From Leptolinea tardivitalis (GTDB lineage: Bacteria > Chloroflexota > Anaerolineae > Anaerolineales > Anaerolineaceae), in NCBI RefSeq assembly GCF_001050275.1, contig NZ_BBYA01000012.1:124001-188000 (forward strand): a stretch of 64,000 bases of DNA, read 5' to 3'. The notes under the pieces were generated by a model. The model ran no database searches. It saw only the letters and a program-made list of their open reading frames with translations, and was not told the origin of the DNA. Positions 42,608 through 51,384 of this stretch are shown piece by piece (the stretch's first letter is position 1; each line of letters starts with the position of its first letter). The position numbers and the translations under genes were made by a program.

Positions 42608-44554
42608 TCAGTCTCCGCTGCACGCTGGTAAATAAACGTGGAAGATGGTTCCCCCCGGGAACGATTTTACCGTGATATTGCCCTGATGGGCAGTGACAAT
42701 TCGTTTTGTTATCGCCAATCCTAAACCTGTACCATGAGATTTTGTAGTCACAAATGGTTCAAAAATCCGTTCACGAATTTCATCAGGAATTCCAGGTCCG
42801 TTATCAGAAACAGTAATCTCCACCTGCGGTCGGTTGGGCAGACTGTGGTCTGGATTGACATGAATAGCCAATGTACCACCGTTTTGACTCATAGCATCAA
42901 TAGCATTGGAAATCAGGTTAGTAAATACCTGTTCAAGAGCTCTTGGATCACCATTTATCTGTGGCACAGATTGAGACACAGAAAAAAACGGTTGTACATT
43001 GACACGGGCCAATCTTGGACGCCATCTATCAAGAATACGTTGAAGAAACATGATGATATCAATTTTCTCAAGACGTAATTCTTGCGGTTTGGAAAATGCC
43101 AGGATGGATTCCATTAGATGATCAAGACGTGTGCAATCACCCATCATCCGATCCAACACATCCACATTGACATCCTCTTTCGGCAAACGGGCGGAAATCA
43201 ATTGCAGACCTGTGGAGATATTATTAATTGGATTTCGAACCTCGTGGGCAAAAATGGCGGTAAATTCTCCCAACAATGCCCTCTGCTCCAATTGTTGACT
43301 CCGCAATCTAATCTGTTCATGTTCACTGATATCCCGAATAAACATAACGATTCCCAACAGCTCTTTTTCCTTCATAACCGGAACAACCTGGATGTGCGCT
43401 GGGAAAGACTGTCCATTACGGCGATGAACGTACACATTTCCCATATTATGTGTGGGAATACCCTGACAGCAAGATTCCAATACCGTCATCATTCTGTCAG
43501 GTCCAATTACAACATTGGAAACAGGTTGGTTTTTTACTTCCCATGCAGCATACTGAAGCATCCATTCTGCTGCTGGATTAATTTCAACAATATGTAAATC
43601 AGGTGATATGAATAAAATACCTTCCTGAGTATGCTCAAATACAGTTCCCCGAATATCTGACGTCAATTTCTGTATTTGCACTTCTTTTCTCAGGTTATCA
43701 ATCAAAATGAAATGTTGTAATGCTGCCGTCAAATGGGCGGAAAGAACCTGCATTATGTTTTCCAATCGCTCTGCCGGTTGTCCATCCTGGTCACCAACTA
43801 CTAACAATCCAAACATGGCATTTCTTTGACCTAGTGGAATGGTAGAGACAAAATTAAGGTTGGCAACCAGGGCAGCCCGCTGTACTTCAGCAATCACTTT
43901 CTTGCCAGGTATCCACATTGTTGGTGATGCCAATTGCACCAAATCGCTTGACGGCAGTATTTCTGGAAAAACTTCTGATTGTTTATTAAAAGAAATTCGG
44001 ATTAAACGCGGTTGTTGGCTGTCTGCCTTATAAATACAGATGTTTTTTGCCCGTGTCATTAATCGGGCAATCTCAAAACCTTTAATTAAGGATTTTTCGA
44101 GATTCGGTTCCTCTCTAATCGTTGCCAGATCCATCAATCCTGTGTAAAGATCTGTTTGCCAAACACCTTGAGATTCTGCATGCTTGGCCTCAGGTACCAT
44201 TGTTAATAATCCCCAGGTATGTTCAGAATTCAAAAGGGTACCTTGGACTATAACTGGGATGGAATTACGCTTTCGACGTGACAGGTTGGCGATTAAGGGT
44301 TCCCCAGAAATGAAAAATTCCTGCGAAAAATCAGGCAGTACATCTACAATAGATAATCCGGCCAACTCGATTTGAGAATAAGCCGTTAATTGAATGAAAG
44401 CCGGGTTTGATTGATAGATAAAAAGGGTTCTTAAATCCAAAACTACGGCCGCATCCGTAAAAGCATTCAATAAGAATGAAAATTCTTGAACACCTGGAAT
44501 TTTCGGTCGATTTATTGGTGGGGTTGAAAGGTTATTCGTGCTGGTTTCGCTCAT
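42608..44554 (-). CDS. Soluble NtrB-like sensor histidine kinase (PAS-GAF-PAS-HisKA-HATPase)
   Basis: 648 residues, no membrane segment. Inferred order: PAS (about 25-125), GAF-like (about 140-295), PAS (about 310-420), HisKA with H437 in FAHEVRNPINNI, and HATPase with N-box NLISNAIDAM, DNGPGIP and GTGLGLAITKRIV. The ATG overlaps the rpoN stop (TGATG), and CGGAG lies upstream; a TTG three bases earlier is also in frame. It should phosphorylate D53 of the downstream activator in response to an internal signal, unknown. Confidence 0.92.
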   Translation of the reverse strand: MSETSTNNLSTPPINRPKIPGVQEFSFLLNAFTDAAVVLDLRTLFIYQSNPAFIQLTAYSQIELAGLSIVDVLPDFSQEFFISGEPLIANLSRRKRNSIPVIVQGTLLNSEHTWGLLTMVPEAKHAESQGVWQTDLYTGLMDLATIREEPNLEKSLIKGFEIARLMTRAKNICIYKADSQQPRLIRISFNKQSEVFPEILPSSDLVQLASPTMWIPGKKVIAEVQRAALVANLNFVSTIPLGQRNAMFGLLVVGDQDGQPAERLENIMQVLSAHLTAALQHFILIDNLRKEVQIQKLTSDIRGTVFEHTQEGILFISPDLHIVEINPAAEWMLQYAAWEVKNQPVSNVVIGPDRMMTVLESCCQGIPTHNMGNVYVHRRNGQSFPAHIQVVPVMKEKELLGIVMFIRDISEHEQIRLRSQQLEQRALLGEFTAIFAHEVRNPINNISTGLQLISARLPKEDVNVDVLDRMMGDCTRLDHLMESILAFSKPQELRLEKIDIIMFLQRILDRWRPRLARVNVQPFFSVSQSVPQINGDPRALEQVFTNLISNAIDAMSQNGGTLAIHVNPDHSLPNRPQVEITVSDNGPGIPDEIRERIFEPFVTTKSHGTGLGLAITKRIVTAHQGNITVKSFPGGTIFHVYLPACSGD

Positions 44555-45960
44555 CAAACTCCGGGCGTTGGTCTCCTTAAATGCGCAGGTAAAATCCCTT
44601 CCATGGCACGATATTTGGCTACTGTACGACGAGCCACTTGATAACCCTGTTCAGATAACAAACCGGCGATTTCGGTATCGCTCAATGACCGTCCCTCTTT
44701 CTCAATGATCTCTTTAAGCACTTTGCGGACATTCAGCGATCGGTCAAAGAACATGGCCAGGGGAACAATCCGTCCGTTCGGTAATTGGACAGCTTTATTT
44801 GCCACAGCCCGAGAGATAGTTGATTCATGCACACCTAATTCCACAGATAGTTGAGCCCGTGTAACAGGTTTCAAATATTTCTCTCCCCGGCAAATAAATG
44901 TTCGCTGTAGAGAAGCAACTCGCTGCATCAATCGTGTTATGGTATGGTTTCTCTGCTGCAAGCATTTCACAAATAACGAGGCACGTTCCAGATCATTTTT
45001 CCAATCATCTTTTTTATCTTGATTGGCTTCATGAATGGCAGAACGAAACATCGGATTTACACGCAACGTTCCATTCAGCGGCATAATAATTTCGATAACA
45101 AGCGGTTTGGCCGGGTCATCATTCAAGTATGAGATTAATATATCTGGCCGATGATAAACCTGTGGAGGTGTTTCTGTTGATTGCCGAACATCACCCCAGT
45201 GAGAGCGTGCTGGATACGGATTCAGATTTTCACTTATGAATGCCACCGTCTGATGTACTGTCCGCAAACTTACCTTGAACGCTCTCGCCAATTCGGCATA
45301 TTGATGCCGTGATAGGAGATTCATTTCTTTTTCAATCATTGGCCGGGCAAGCGCAGGAATATCATGGGCCTCACCCAACATATCCAGCTGAACCAGAAGC
45401 GCTTCTTGTGGTGAACGCGAACCAACTCCATAAGGTTCTGCGTGTTGAATTTTCTTTTGAATGGCTTCCACCTTCGCCAGGGGAACATGAAAGTATCGAG
45501 CAATTTCAAGTAGTTCTATTGATATAAGTCCATCATCATCCAGATGGGTTAAGAAATAAGCCGCTATTGCCCGTTCAGACGGATCCAATTCTGAAGCAAT
45601 TTGACGGAGAACAAACGTAGGAAGATCTTCTACTGTGGATGAATAATTGTCTTCCGGCATATCTTCAGTGCTGGTTCCCGAGCTAAAATTAAAATCTTCT
45701 CTGGGAGAAACGAATACAATGGGTTCTTCTACCGCATCTGATTTCGGAGAGCTGCAAGTCGGGCATGCTCCCTGAGGCGGCAAAAGTCTATGACATGTAG
45801 GGCACCGGCGTTCTTCAATTAATTCAAGCGCAGGATTTGAAGCAAGTTCAGATTCAATTTGTTCGCGAAGTTCATCTGCCGTCAGGCTCAATAATGTCAT
45901 TGTTTGAGCCAGATGAGCGGTCGTTAATGGTCGAAGAGATTGTTGGTGAGTTTGAAACAT
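44554..45960 (-). CDS. rpoN: RNA polymerase sigma-54 factor with an unusual zinc-ribbon-like insert
   Basis: 468 residues, near the family norm (about 480). Region I is Gln/Leu-rich (FQTHQQSLRPLTTAHLAQTM). Between region I and the core-binding domain there is a CxxC-x9-CxxC cluster (C53, C56, C66, C69) that I do not know from standard RpoN proteins. The core-binding domain, helix-turn-helix and RpoN box (ARRTVAKYR, residues 443-451) are present, so promoter -24 recognition should be normal. It is the first gene of rpoN-kinase-activator and is preceded by its own sigma-54 promoter, implying positive autoregulation. Confidence 0.94.
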   Translation of the reverse strand: MFQTHQQSLRPLTTAHLAQTMTLLSLTADELREQIESELASNPALELIEERRCPTCHRLLPPQGACPTCSSPKSDAVEEPIVFVSPREDFNFSSGTSTEDMPEDNYSSTVEDLPTFVLRQIASELDPSERAIAAYFLTHLDDDGLISIELLEIARYFHVPLAKVEAIQKKIQHAEPYGVGSRSPQEALLVQLDMLGEAHDIPALARPMIEKEMNLLSRHQYAELARAFKVSLRTVHQTVAFISENLNPYPARSHWGDVRQSTETPPQVYHRPDILISYLNDDPAKPLVIEIIMPLNGTLRVNPMFRSAIHEANQDKKDDWKNDLERASLFVKCLQQRNHTITRLMQRVASLQRTFICRGEKYLKPVTRAQLSVELGVHESTISRAVANKAVQLPNGRIVPLAMFFDRSLNVRKVLKEIIEKEGRSLSDTEIAGLLSEQGYQVARRTVAKYRAMEGILPAHLRRPTPGV

Positions 45961-46005
45961 AGCATCCCTAACCTTCCGATCAGTATATCCTTATATTGTT
46001 ATATA

Positions 46006-46021
46006 TGCAAGTTTTGTGCCA
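46006..46021 (-). promoter_or_regulatory. Consensus sigma-54 promoter before rpoN
   Basis: The minus strand reads TGGCACAAAACTTGCA, again an exact TGGCAC-N5-TTGCA with correct spacing. The predicted start near 45995 gives a 35-nt leader to the rpoN ATG. Confidence 0.85.
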
Positions 46022-46066
46022 GTAACTTTCAGGTACAATCATAAATATAGGATTGAATATATATCA

Positions 46067-47422
46067 ATGAATGAACTGATCATTGTTGGCGGTGGTTTGG
46101 CTGGTTGCGAAGCGGCATATCAGGCCTTAAAACGAGGAGTCTCTGTCAAACTATACGAAATGCGGCCTTTGACATCCACGTCAGCCCACATAACAGGGAA
46201 TCTTGCAGAACTGGTATGCTCAAATTCCCTGGGTTCCCTGCTTCCAGACCGTGCGTCAGGATTATTGATGCATGAATTGGAAAAATTGGACTCACTATTA
46301 CTTCGAATTTCCAGAGCTACAGCGGTTCCGTCTGGAAGTTCATTATCAGTAGACCGGAATACTTTTTCACACAAGGTGGAACAAGAGCTTGGTAAATTTC
46401 CAAACTTTCACCTTATCCGGTATGAGATAAAAACCCTGCCTGATAGTCCGACAATTCTTGCTTCTGGTCCCCTTACTTCTCCTTCATTGGCAGAAGCTGT
46501 CGCAAAATTTACCGGTCAAAATAACCTGTTTTTTTATGATGCAGTTGCGCCCATCATTTTTCGAGATTCCATAGATTTTTCCATCGCCTTTTCAGCATCA
46601 CGATTTGCAGCTGAAAAAGGTCAGACGGCAGACTATATCAATTGTCCTATGTCCAGAGACGAATTTGATGCATTTGTTTCAGCCCTGGTGACCGCAGATC
46701 GGATACCTCTAAAAATCGATGAGAAAAATATAGTTGACGGAGTGAATGCCGGGAAAAGCAAGTTTTTTGAAGGCTGCCTTCCTATTGAAATAATGGCTGA
46801 ACGGGGCCAAAAAGCCCTGACCTTTGGACCAATGCGCCCTATTGGATTGATGGACCCACGTACAAACCAGAGACCTTACGCTGTGGCGCAGTTACGCCAG
46901 GATGATTTATCTGGATCGCTATACAACATGGTAGGGTTTCAAACCAATCTTACCTATCCAGAACAAAAACGTGTTTTTCGCATGATTCCCGGATTAAAAC
47001 ATGCAGAATTTATTCGATTGGGGCAAATGCATCGGAATACATTCATTGCATCACCTACAGTTTTATTCCCAACCATGCAATCCAAAATACGCCCTGATGT
47101 TTTTTTTGCCGGGCAAATAACTGGTATTGAAGGTTATCTGGGCAATATTTCCTCCGGATTGCTGGCAGGAATCAATGCCGTCAATTTTTTAAGGAATTCT
47201 GATCTGCTTGTATTTCCTCCAACTACCATGATAGGTGCACTTTGCCGATATATTACAGAAAGTTCACCAGATCATTTTCAACCGATAAAAGCAAATTTCG
47301 GCCTTCTTCCAGAAATAAAAAACAGATATGTTGGCCGCCTTGAAAGAACCACCCAGTATGTTGAAAATGCTTCATTAGCGATGGATACTTATCTTCAAGA
47401 AGTTGGAGATCAATTACGATAG
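46067..47422 (+). CDS. trmFO: tRNA (uracil-54-C5) methyltransferase, folate/FAD-dependent
   Basis: 451 residues from the ATG at 46067 (an upstream frame from 46016 would overlap the divergent promoter region). N-terminal FAD-binding LIIVGGGLAGCEAAYQ is followed by the TrmFO/GidA-like signatures YEMRP, HITGNLAELVCSNSLGS, KFFEGCLPIEIMAERG, TFGPMRPIGL and FAGQITGIEGYLGNISSG. TrmFO makes m5U54 in tRNA using methylene-tetrahydrofolate. A TACAAT box at 46034-46039 is a likely -10. Confidence 0.95.
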   Translation: MNELIIVGGGLAGCEAAYQALKRGVSVKLYEMRPLTSTSAHITGNLAELVCSNSLGSLLPDRASGLLMHELEKLDSLLLRISRATAVPSGSSLSVDRNTFSHKVEQELGKFPNFHLIRYEIKTLPDSPTILASGPLTSPSLAEAVAKFTGQNNLFFYDAVAPIIFRDSIDFSIAFSASRFAAEKGQTADYINCPMSRDEFDAFVSALVTADRIPLKIDEKNIVDGVNAGKSKFFEGCLPIEIMAERGQKALTFGPMRPIGLMDPRTNQRPYAVAQLRQDDLSGSLYNMVGFQTNLTYPEQKRVFRMIPGLKHAEFIRLGQMHRNTFIASPTVLFPTMQSKIRPDVFFAGQITGIEGYLGNISSGLLAGINAVNFLRNSDLLVFPPTTMIGALCRYITESSPDHFQPIKANFGLLPEIKNRYVGRLERTTQYVENASLAMDTYLQEVGDQLR

Positions 47423-47425
47423 ATT

Positions 47426-48313
47426 ATGGAAAAATCAATTCATACAGTATTAAAATCGGTTCTCCTTCTTTCCACATGTTTACTTGTTTTCGTAGCCATT
47501 ATTTTTAATCCGTTTGGGAGAACTTCATTCCAATCTTTCCAGGCATTTTCTTATCTCACCAAAATGCAAGGCTTTGGTCCGCGTATTCCTGGTTCAACCG
47601 CCCATGAAAATGCACAGAATTACATAATAAATACCCTTCGACAAAACGGTTGGACAGTGGAACTTCAGTCTGGTCAGATGTCTGGTTTACCGTATCACAA
47701 CATACTGGCATGGAAAGGGAAAAAACAAATTTCCATTCTCCTGGGTTCTCACTATGATTCGCGCATGAAAGCAGATCATGACAAAGACGAAGATTTTCAG
47801 GACTTCCCGGTTCCAGGTTCAAACGATGGAGGATCAAGTACGGCTGTTTTACTGGAGCTTTCCCGAATTCTTCCTGAAAAATCAACGAAGAATATTGGAT
47901 TTGTTTTCTTTGATCTGGAAGATCAGGGCGATTTGAATGGTTATGAATGGATTCTTGGAAGCCGTGAATTTATTAAGAACAATAGATTCAGACCTGAAAA
48001 GATGATTTTATTGGATATGGTGGGAGGTTACAACCAAACTATTCAACCACCGTCAAATTCTGATGAGGAAATATACGAATCTATATTCAACTCTGCCAAA
48101 AATCTCGGCTACGAGAATTTCTTTCTGACACAGGGAACAGGTGGCATCCTTGATGATCATGTCCCATTTTTAGATGCAGGTATACCATCAGTTGATTTAA
48201 TTGATATTATTGATCCAGGCTGGCATACCGCTCATGACGATCTAGAAAATGTAAACCTGATCAGCCTTCAGAGGATAGGTGATACTCTCTATGATTGGCT
48301 GCTCTGTCAATAA
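47426..48313 (+). CDS. M28-family zinc peptidase / glutaminyl cyclase-like, membrane-anchored
   Basis: 295 residues. An N-terminal hydrophobic helix (about residues 9-27) suggests a signal anchor with the domain outside. Zinc-ligand motifs of the M28/QC fold: LLGSHYDSR, GSNDGGSSTAVLLEL, FFDLEDQG, and C-terminal IDIIDPGWHTAHDDLENV, which strongly resembles glutaminyl-peptide cyclotransferases. It could be an aminopeptidase or a cyclase. It starts 3 bases after trmFO and is probably co-transcribed. Confidence 0.85.
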   Translation: MEKSIHTVLKSVLLLSTCLLVFVAIIFNPFGRTSFQSFQAFSYLTKMQGFGPRIPGSTAHENAQNYIINTLRQNGWTVELQSGQMSGLPYHNILAWKGKKQISILLGSHYDSRMKADHDKDEDFQDFPVPGSNDGGSSTAVLLELSRILPEKSTKNIGFVFFDLEDQGDLNGYEWILGSREFIKNNRFRPEKMILLDMVGGYNQTIQPPSNSDEEIYESIFNSAKNLGYENFFLTQGTGGILDDHVPFLDAGIPSVDLIDIIDPGWHTAHDDLENVNLISLQRIGDTLYDWLLCQ

Positions 48314-48327
48314 TAAGAAAGTGGCTA

Positions 48328-48356
48328 TTGACAGATTGGATTCAATTTTATAGAAT
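48328..48356 (+). promoter_or_regulatory. Promoter of the cold-shock gene with long leader
   Basis: A perfect TTGACA (48328-48333) and TAGAAT (48351-48356) are 17 bp apart. The predicted start near 48363 gives a leader of about 158 nt before csp, typical of cold-shock mRNAs. The leader contains an imperfect hairpin, CCGCAGGC / GCCTGCCGG (48420-48452). Confidence 0.75.
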
Positions 48357-48365
48357 ATTTGAAGT

Positions 48366-48443
48366 ATGGCGATTGTGTATTTGGATCAAAGAAAAGGGGA
48401 CCGGTCTGTTAAACCGAACCGCAGGCCGGGGTTTTTGTTTTAA
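48366..48443 (+). CDS. Possible 25-codon leader ORF in the csp 5' region
   Basis: An ATG three bases after the predicted transcription start opens a 25-codon frame ending KPNRRPGFLF. It has no ribosome site and could be read only as a leaderless frame. A frame this long arises by chance fairly often, so this is a weak call. Confidence 0.2.
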   Translation: MAIVYLDQRKGDRSVKPNRRPGFLF

Positions 48444-48520
48444 GCCTGCCGGCATCCTTGACTTTTCTCAAGCACAGAGGCCAATCCATCATCCGTTTTT
48501 AGTATCAGGAGTGTATTCCA

Positions 48521-48730
48521 ATGAGCGATAGCGAAACCGGCACAGTAAAGTGGTTCAACACGAGCAAAGGTTACGGCTTTATTCAGCGTAACGGAGCTCC
48601 CGATGTGTTTGTCCACTACTCGGCGATCGACGCCGAGGGATTCAAGAACCTTGAAGAAGGCCAGAAAGTGGAATTCTCCATCGAGAAAAGCCCGAAAGGT
48701 TTGCAGGCTGTACACGTCAAACTGATTTAA
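48521..48730 (+). CDS. csp: Cold-shock domain protein
   Basis: 69 residues, one cold-shock domain. RNA-binding motifs RNP1 (KGYGFIQ) and RNP2 (VFVHYSAI) follow the [10 protein letters not shown] start. It binds single-stranded RNA and acts as an RNA chaperone. AGGAG lies about 10 bases before the ATG. A strong promoter, a long leader and a terminator frame the gene as a single unit. Confidence 0.96.
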   Translation: MSDSETGTVKWFNTSKGYGFIQRNGAPDVFVHYSAIDAEGFKNLEEGQKVEFSIEKSPKGLQAVHVKLI

Positions 48731-48745
48731 TCAAATGAAATTGGC

Positions 48746-48780
48746 GAAACCTCCCTTTCAGGGAGGTTTTTTTATTTTTT
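48746..48780. terminator. Terminator between csp and the convergent small membrane gene
   Basis: AAACCTCCCT and AGGGAGGTTT enclose TTC, followed by TTTTATTTTTT on the plus strand. The T-run overlaps the stop of the convergent gene. Confidence 0.9.
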
Positions 48781-49041
48781 GGCAGGTTCCTCTTGAAAAA
48801 GCCAATAACCGAGGGAAAGAAATATTATCCCTCCCACGATAGCTGATCCTAAGCGCAATGGCCCAACAGTCCCAATAGCTAATCCAGCGGATACACCGGC
48901 AAAATGCCCCAACCAGAAACCCAACCAGCTCACCAACAGATCAAGTAAAAGAGTAGTGAAACTACCACCTTTCCATAGATGGAAAACTGCCCCAAGGCAT
49001 GTCGATACCAGAACGCCGAAAAGGAACGCCGGAAGTGTCAT
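48772..49041 (-). CDS. Small membrane protein (three spans)
   Basis: 89 residues with about three hydrophobic helices (residues 3-22, 28-52, 63-82) and a charged tail QEEPAKK. No named family recognised. Its start overlaps the mnmA stop (ATGA), so it is translated together with mnmA, but a functional link to tRNA thiolation is not evident. Confidence 0.75.
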   Translation of the reverse strand: MTLPAFLFGVLVSTCLGAVFHLWKGGSFTTLLLDLLVSWLGFWLGHFAGVSAGLAIGTVGPLRLGSAIVGGIIFLSLGYWLFQEEPAKK

Positions 49042-50126
49042 TTATATGCTACCTGTGAAATTATCCCACCTCCGAGGCATACATCACCGTCATAGAGCAC
49101 AGCTTGTTGCCCGGGTGTAATATCTCGGATTTTATTATCAAATTTTACACAAATTGCACCATTCCCGCGAAGGGAAATTGAAGCTGGAACAGCCGGTGCT
49201 TTATATCGAATTTTCACTTCAGCTTTTTCTGGAAAAGACGTCGATATATCCGAAATCCAATTCATGGTTTCAATGAAGAAGGTATCAGAACCCAATTCTT
49301 CCTTTTTCCCGATAACCAAAGAATTCGTTTCAATTTCTTTTCGCAAGACGTAATACGGTTCCTGTATCGCGCCTAAGCCTTTGCGTTGTCCAATTGTGTA
49401 TTCTGGCAGTCCGGTATGTTCACCCAGCTTCTTTCCATTCACATCAACGATTGGACCTGGTTCCAGAATTTCTGGAACCATCCTCCTAAGAAAATGGCGG
49501 TAGTCATCTCCAGCCAGAAAACATAGATCCTGGCTGTCCTTTTTTTCAGCCGTTGGGAGGTTAAAATTTCTGGCTATATCGCGCACCACACGTTTCTCTA
49601 AATCTCCAATTGGCAGGATCGTGGCTCGCAACTGTTCCTGGGTTAGCCCGGAAAGAACATAAGATTGGTCTTTTCCTTCATCCAACCCTTTTTTCAGAAT
49701 AATACGTCCATCTCTTCCCTGTTCCAACCGGGCATAGTGTCCGGTCGCCAGATATGAAGCACCCAAATTTTGAGTCTCCTGAAGAAAGAATCCCCAACGG
49801 ATTACCTGATTGCAACGCACACATGGGTTTGGCGTAATGCCACTTCTATAACCATCAAAAAAGAATTCTACAATCTCTTTTCGGAATAAATCGCGCGCAT
49901 CAATTACATAGAAAGGAATTTCAAGCATAGACGCTACTCGGCGAGCAGCTGTCATTGCTTCAGGAGTACAGCAGGAGTTTTCACATTCCTTTCCGGGTTC
50001 CGTCCATAAACGTAACATAATCCCTGTCACGTCATATCCTTGCTGTTTTAATAACAAAGCAGCAACGGAACTATCCACTCCTCCGCTCATCCCTACAACA
50101 ACTTTTTCTTTCAAGCCCGCTTTCAT
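49038..50126 (-). CDS. mnmA: tRNA-specific 2-thiouridylase
   Basis: 362 residues. PP-loop VVVGMSGGVDSSVAALLLK, first catalytic Cys in TPNPCVRCNQVIRW, second in DSQDLCFLAGDDYR, and the C-terminal GQRKGLG / GQQAVLYDGDVCLGGG motifs are all present. MnmA inserts sulphur at U34 of Lys/Glu/Gln tRNAs using persulphide from a cysteine desulfurase, whose gene overlaps it upstream by four bases. Confidence 0.96.
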   Translation of the reverse strand: MKAGLKEKVVVGMSGGVDSSVAALLLKQQGYDVTGIMLRLWTEPGKECENSCCTPEAMTAARRVASMLEIPFYVIDARDLFRKEIVEFFFDGYRSGITPNPCVRCNQVIRWGFFLQETQNLGASYLATGHYARLEQGRDGRIILKKGLDEGKDQSYVLSGLTQEQLRATILPIGDLEKRVVRDIARNFNLPTAEKKDSQDLCFLAGDDYRHFLRRMVPEILEPGPIVDVNGKKLGEHTGLPEYTIGQRKGLGAIQEPYYVLRKEIETNSLVIGKKEELGSDTFFIETMNWISDISTSFPEKAEVKIRYKAPAVPASISLRGNGAICVKFDNKIRDITPGQQAVLYDGDVCLGGGIISQVAYK

Positions 50127-51274
50127 TTCCGCATTCTCTGTATGGATTCTGCAAGAGCTTGGACCAGAGCATCCACCTGCATTTCGGTTGACTTATCTCC
50201 CAGAGTTATTCTCAAAGATCCAAGAGCCAGTTCAGGCTGAATTCCTAAAGCCAGCAAAACGCCAGAAGGAGAAGGTGAACCCACTTTGCAGGCAGAACCC
50301 GATGAACACGCAAATCCGCGAGCATCAAGATACATAAGCAGACGGTTTCCATCAATCCCATCAAAAACAAAACTCGCATGGTTTGGCAGGCGCCGGGTCG
50401 GATGACCAGTAAGTTGAGAACCAGAAATTTCATGCAATATTTTACAGATCAAACGGTCCCTCAAGTAGGAAAATCTGGCATTTCTTTCCTCAATATTATT
50501 TTGAGCCAGGTAAAAAGCTTCTGCTAAACCGATAATAAGTGGAATATTCTGTGTGCCAGCCCTTTTATGATTTTCCTGTCCTCCACCTGTCTGCACAGGC
50601 AATAGATCTGATATCGAGTTCAACCCCAAAAGACCTACTCCCTTAGGACCATACATCTTATGAGCCCCAATTGAAATTAGGTTCAGATGGTCTCTTACCA
50701 TATCCATTGGCAGATGGGCAGCCGCCTGGACGGCATCGCTGTGAAATGGAATGTTTTGCTCCTGACATATTCTTCCAATCTCTGCGATTGGATTGATTGT
50801 CCCGATTTCATTATTCCCATATATGACAGAGACTATGGCTGTTTTTTTGGTTAATAGATTGCGAACTGTGTCAGGGTCAACCATACCAAACTGATCAACC
50901 GGTAGAATTTTCAAAACAAAACCGAATTCATCCCTTAATTGGATGGCTGTTTTGGAAACAGCATCATGTTCTACAGGAGAAATGACTATTTCATCGGCTC
51001 CGTATAATTTTCTACGCGAAAACGCACATCCTCGCATCGCAAAGTTGTCACTTTCGGTTCCACCCGATGTGAATATGACATTTTCAGATGGGATATTGAG
51101 CACTTTACCACAACGGCTTCGTGCCTTTTCCAGAACAGCTTCGGCCGATTGCCCCCATTGATGAATGGATGATGGATTACCGAATATTTCTGAAAAATAT
51201 GGAATCATCACTTTCAGAACATCCGGACTGACTGGTGTGGTTGCAGCGTAATCAAAGTAGACAGAATTTGTCAT
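50123..51274 (-). CDS. Cysteine desulfurase (NifS/IscS family)
   Basis: 383 residues. PLP Lys in ISIGAHKMYGPKGVG, and the mobile catalytic Cys in FACSSGSACKVG. It converts Cys to Ala and passes the persulphide sulphur onward. The overlap with mnmA indicates service to tRNA thiolation, though it may also feed Fe-S assembly. No clear ribosome site precedes the ATG; an extended -10 promoter sits 20 bp upstream. Confidence 0.93.
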   Translation of the reverse strand: MTNSVYFDYAATTPVSPDVLKVMIPYFSEIFGNPSSIHQWGQSAEAVLEKARSRCGKVLNIPSENVIFTSGGTESDNFAMRGCAFSRRKLYGADEIVISPVEHDAVSKTAIQLRDEFGFVLKILPVDQFGMVDPDTVRNLLTKKTAIVSVIYGNNEIGTINPIAEIGRICQEQNIPFHSDAVQAAAHLPMDMVRDHLNLISIGAHKMYGPKGVGLLGLNSISDLLPVQTGGGQENHKRAGTQNIPLIIGLAEAFYLAQNNIEERNARFSYLRDRLICKILHEISGSQLTGHPTRRLPNHASFVFDGIDGNRLLMYLDARGFACSSGSACKVGSPSPSGVLLALGIQPELALGSLRITLGDKSTEMQVDALVQALAESIQRMRK

Positions 51275-51293
51275 AATATACCAATTTAAGTGG

Positions 51294-51302
51294 ATTATAG
51301 CA
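51294..51302 (-). promoter_or_regulatory. Extended -10 promoter of the cysteine desulfurase-mnmA unit
   Basis: The minus strand reads TGCTATAAT (perfect TGnTATAAT), 19 bp before the desulfurase ATG. It is divergent from the promoter at 51343-51351. Confidence 0.6.
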
Positions 51303-51342
51303 TGGGAGCCTGTATCATCAGCTTTCGTTCAATCCGTCTGAC

Positions 51343-51351
51343 TGATATAAT
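51343..51351 (+). promoter_or_regulatory. Extended -10 promoter of the phosphohexomutase gene
   Basis: TGATATAAT (perfect TGnTATAAT), 33 bp before the ATG at 51385. Confidence 0.6.
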
Positions 51352-51384
51352 GAATCTAAATATTTTCTAATCCAAGAGGACAAA

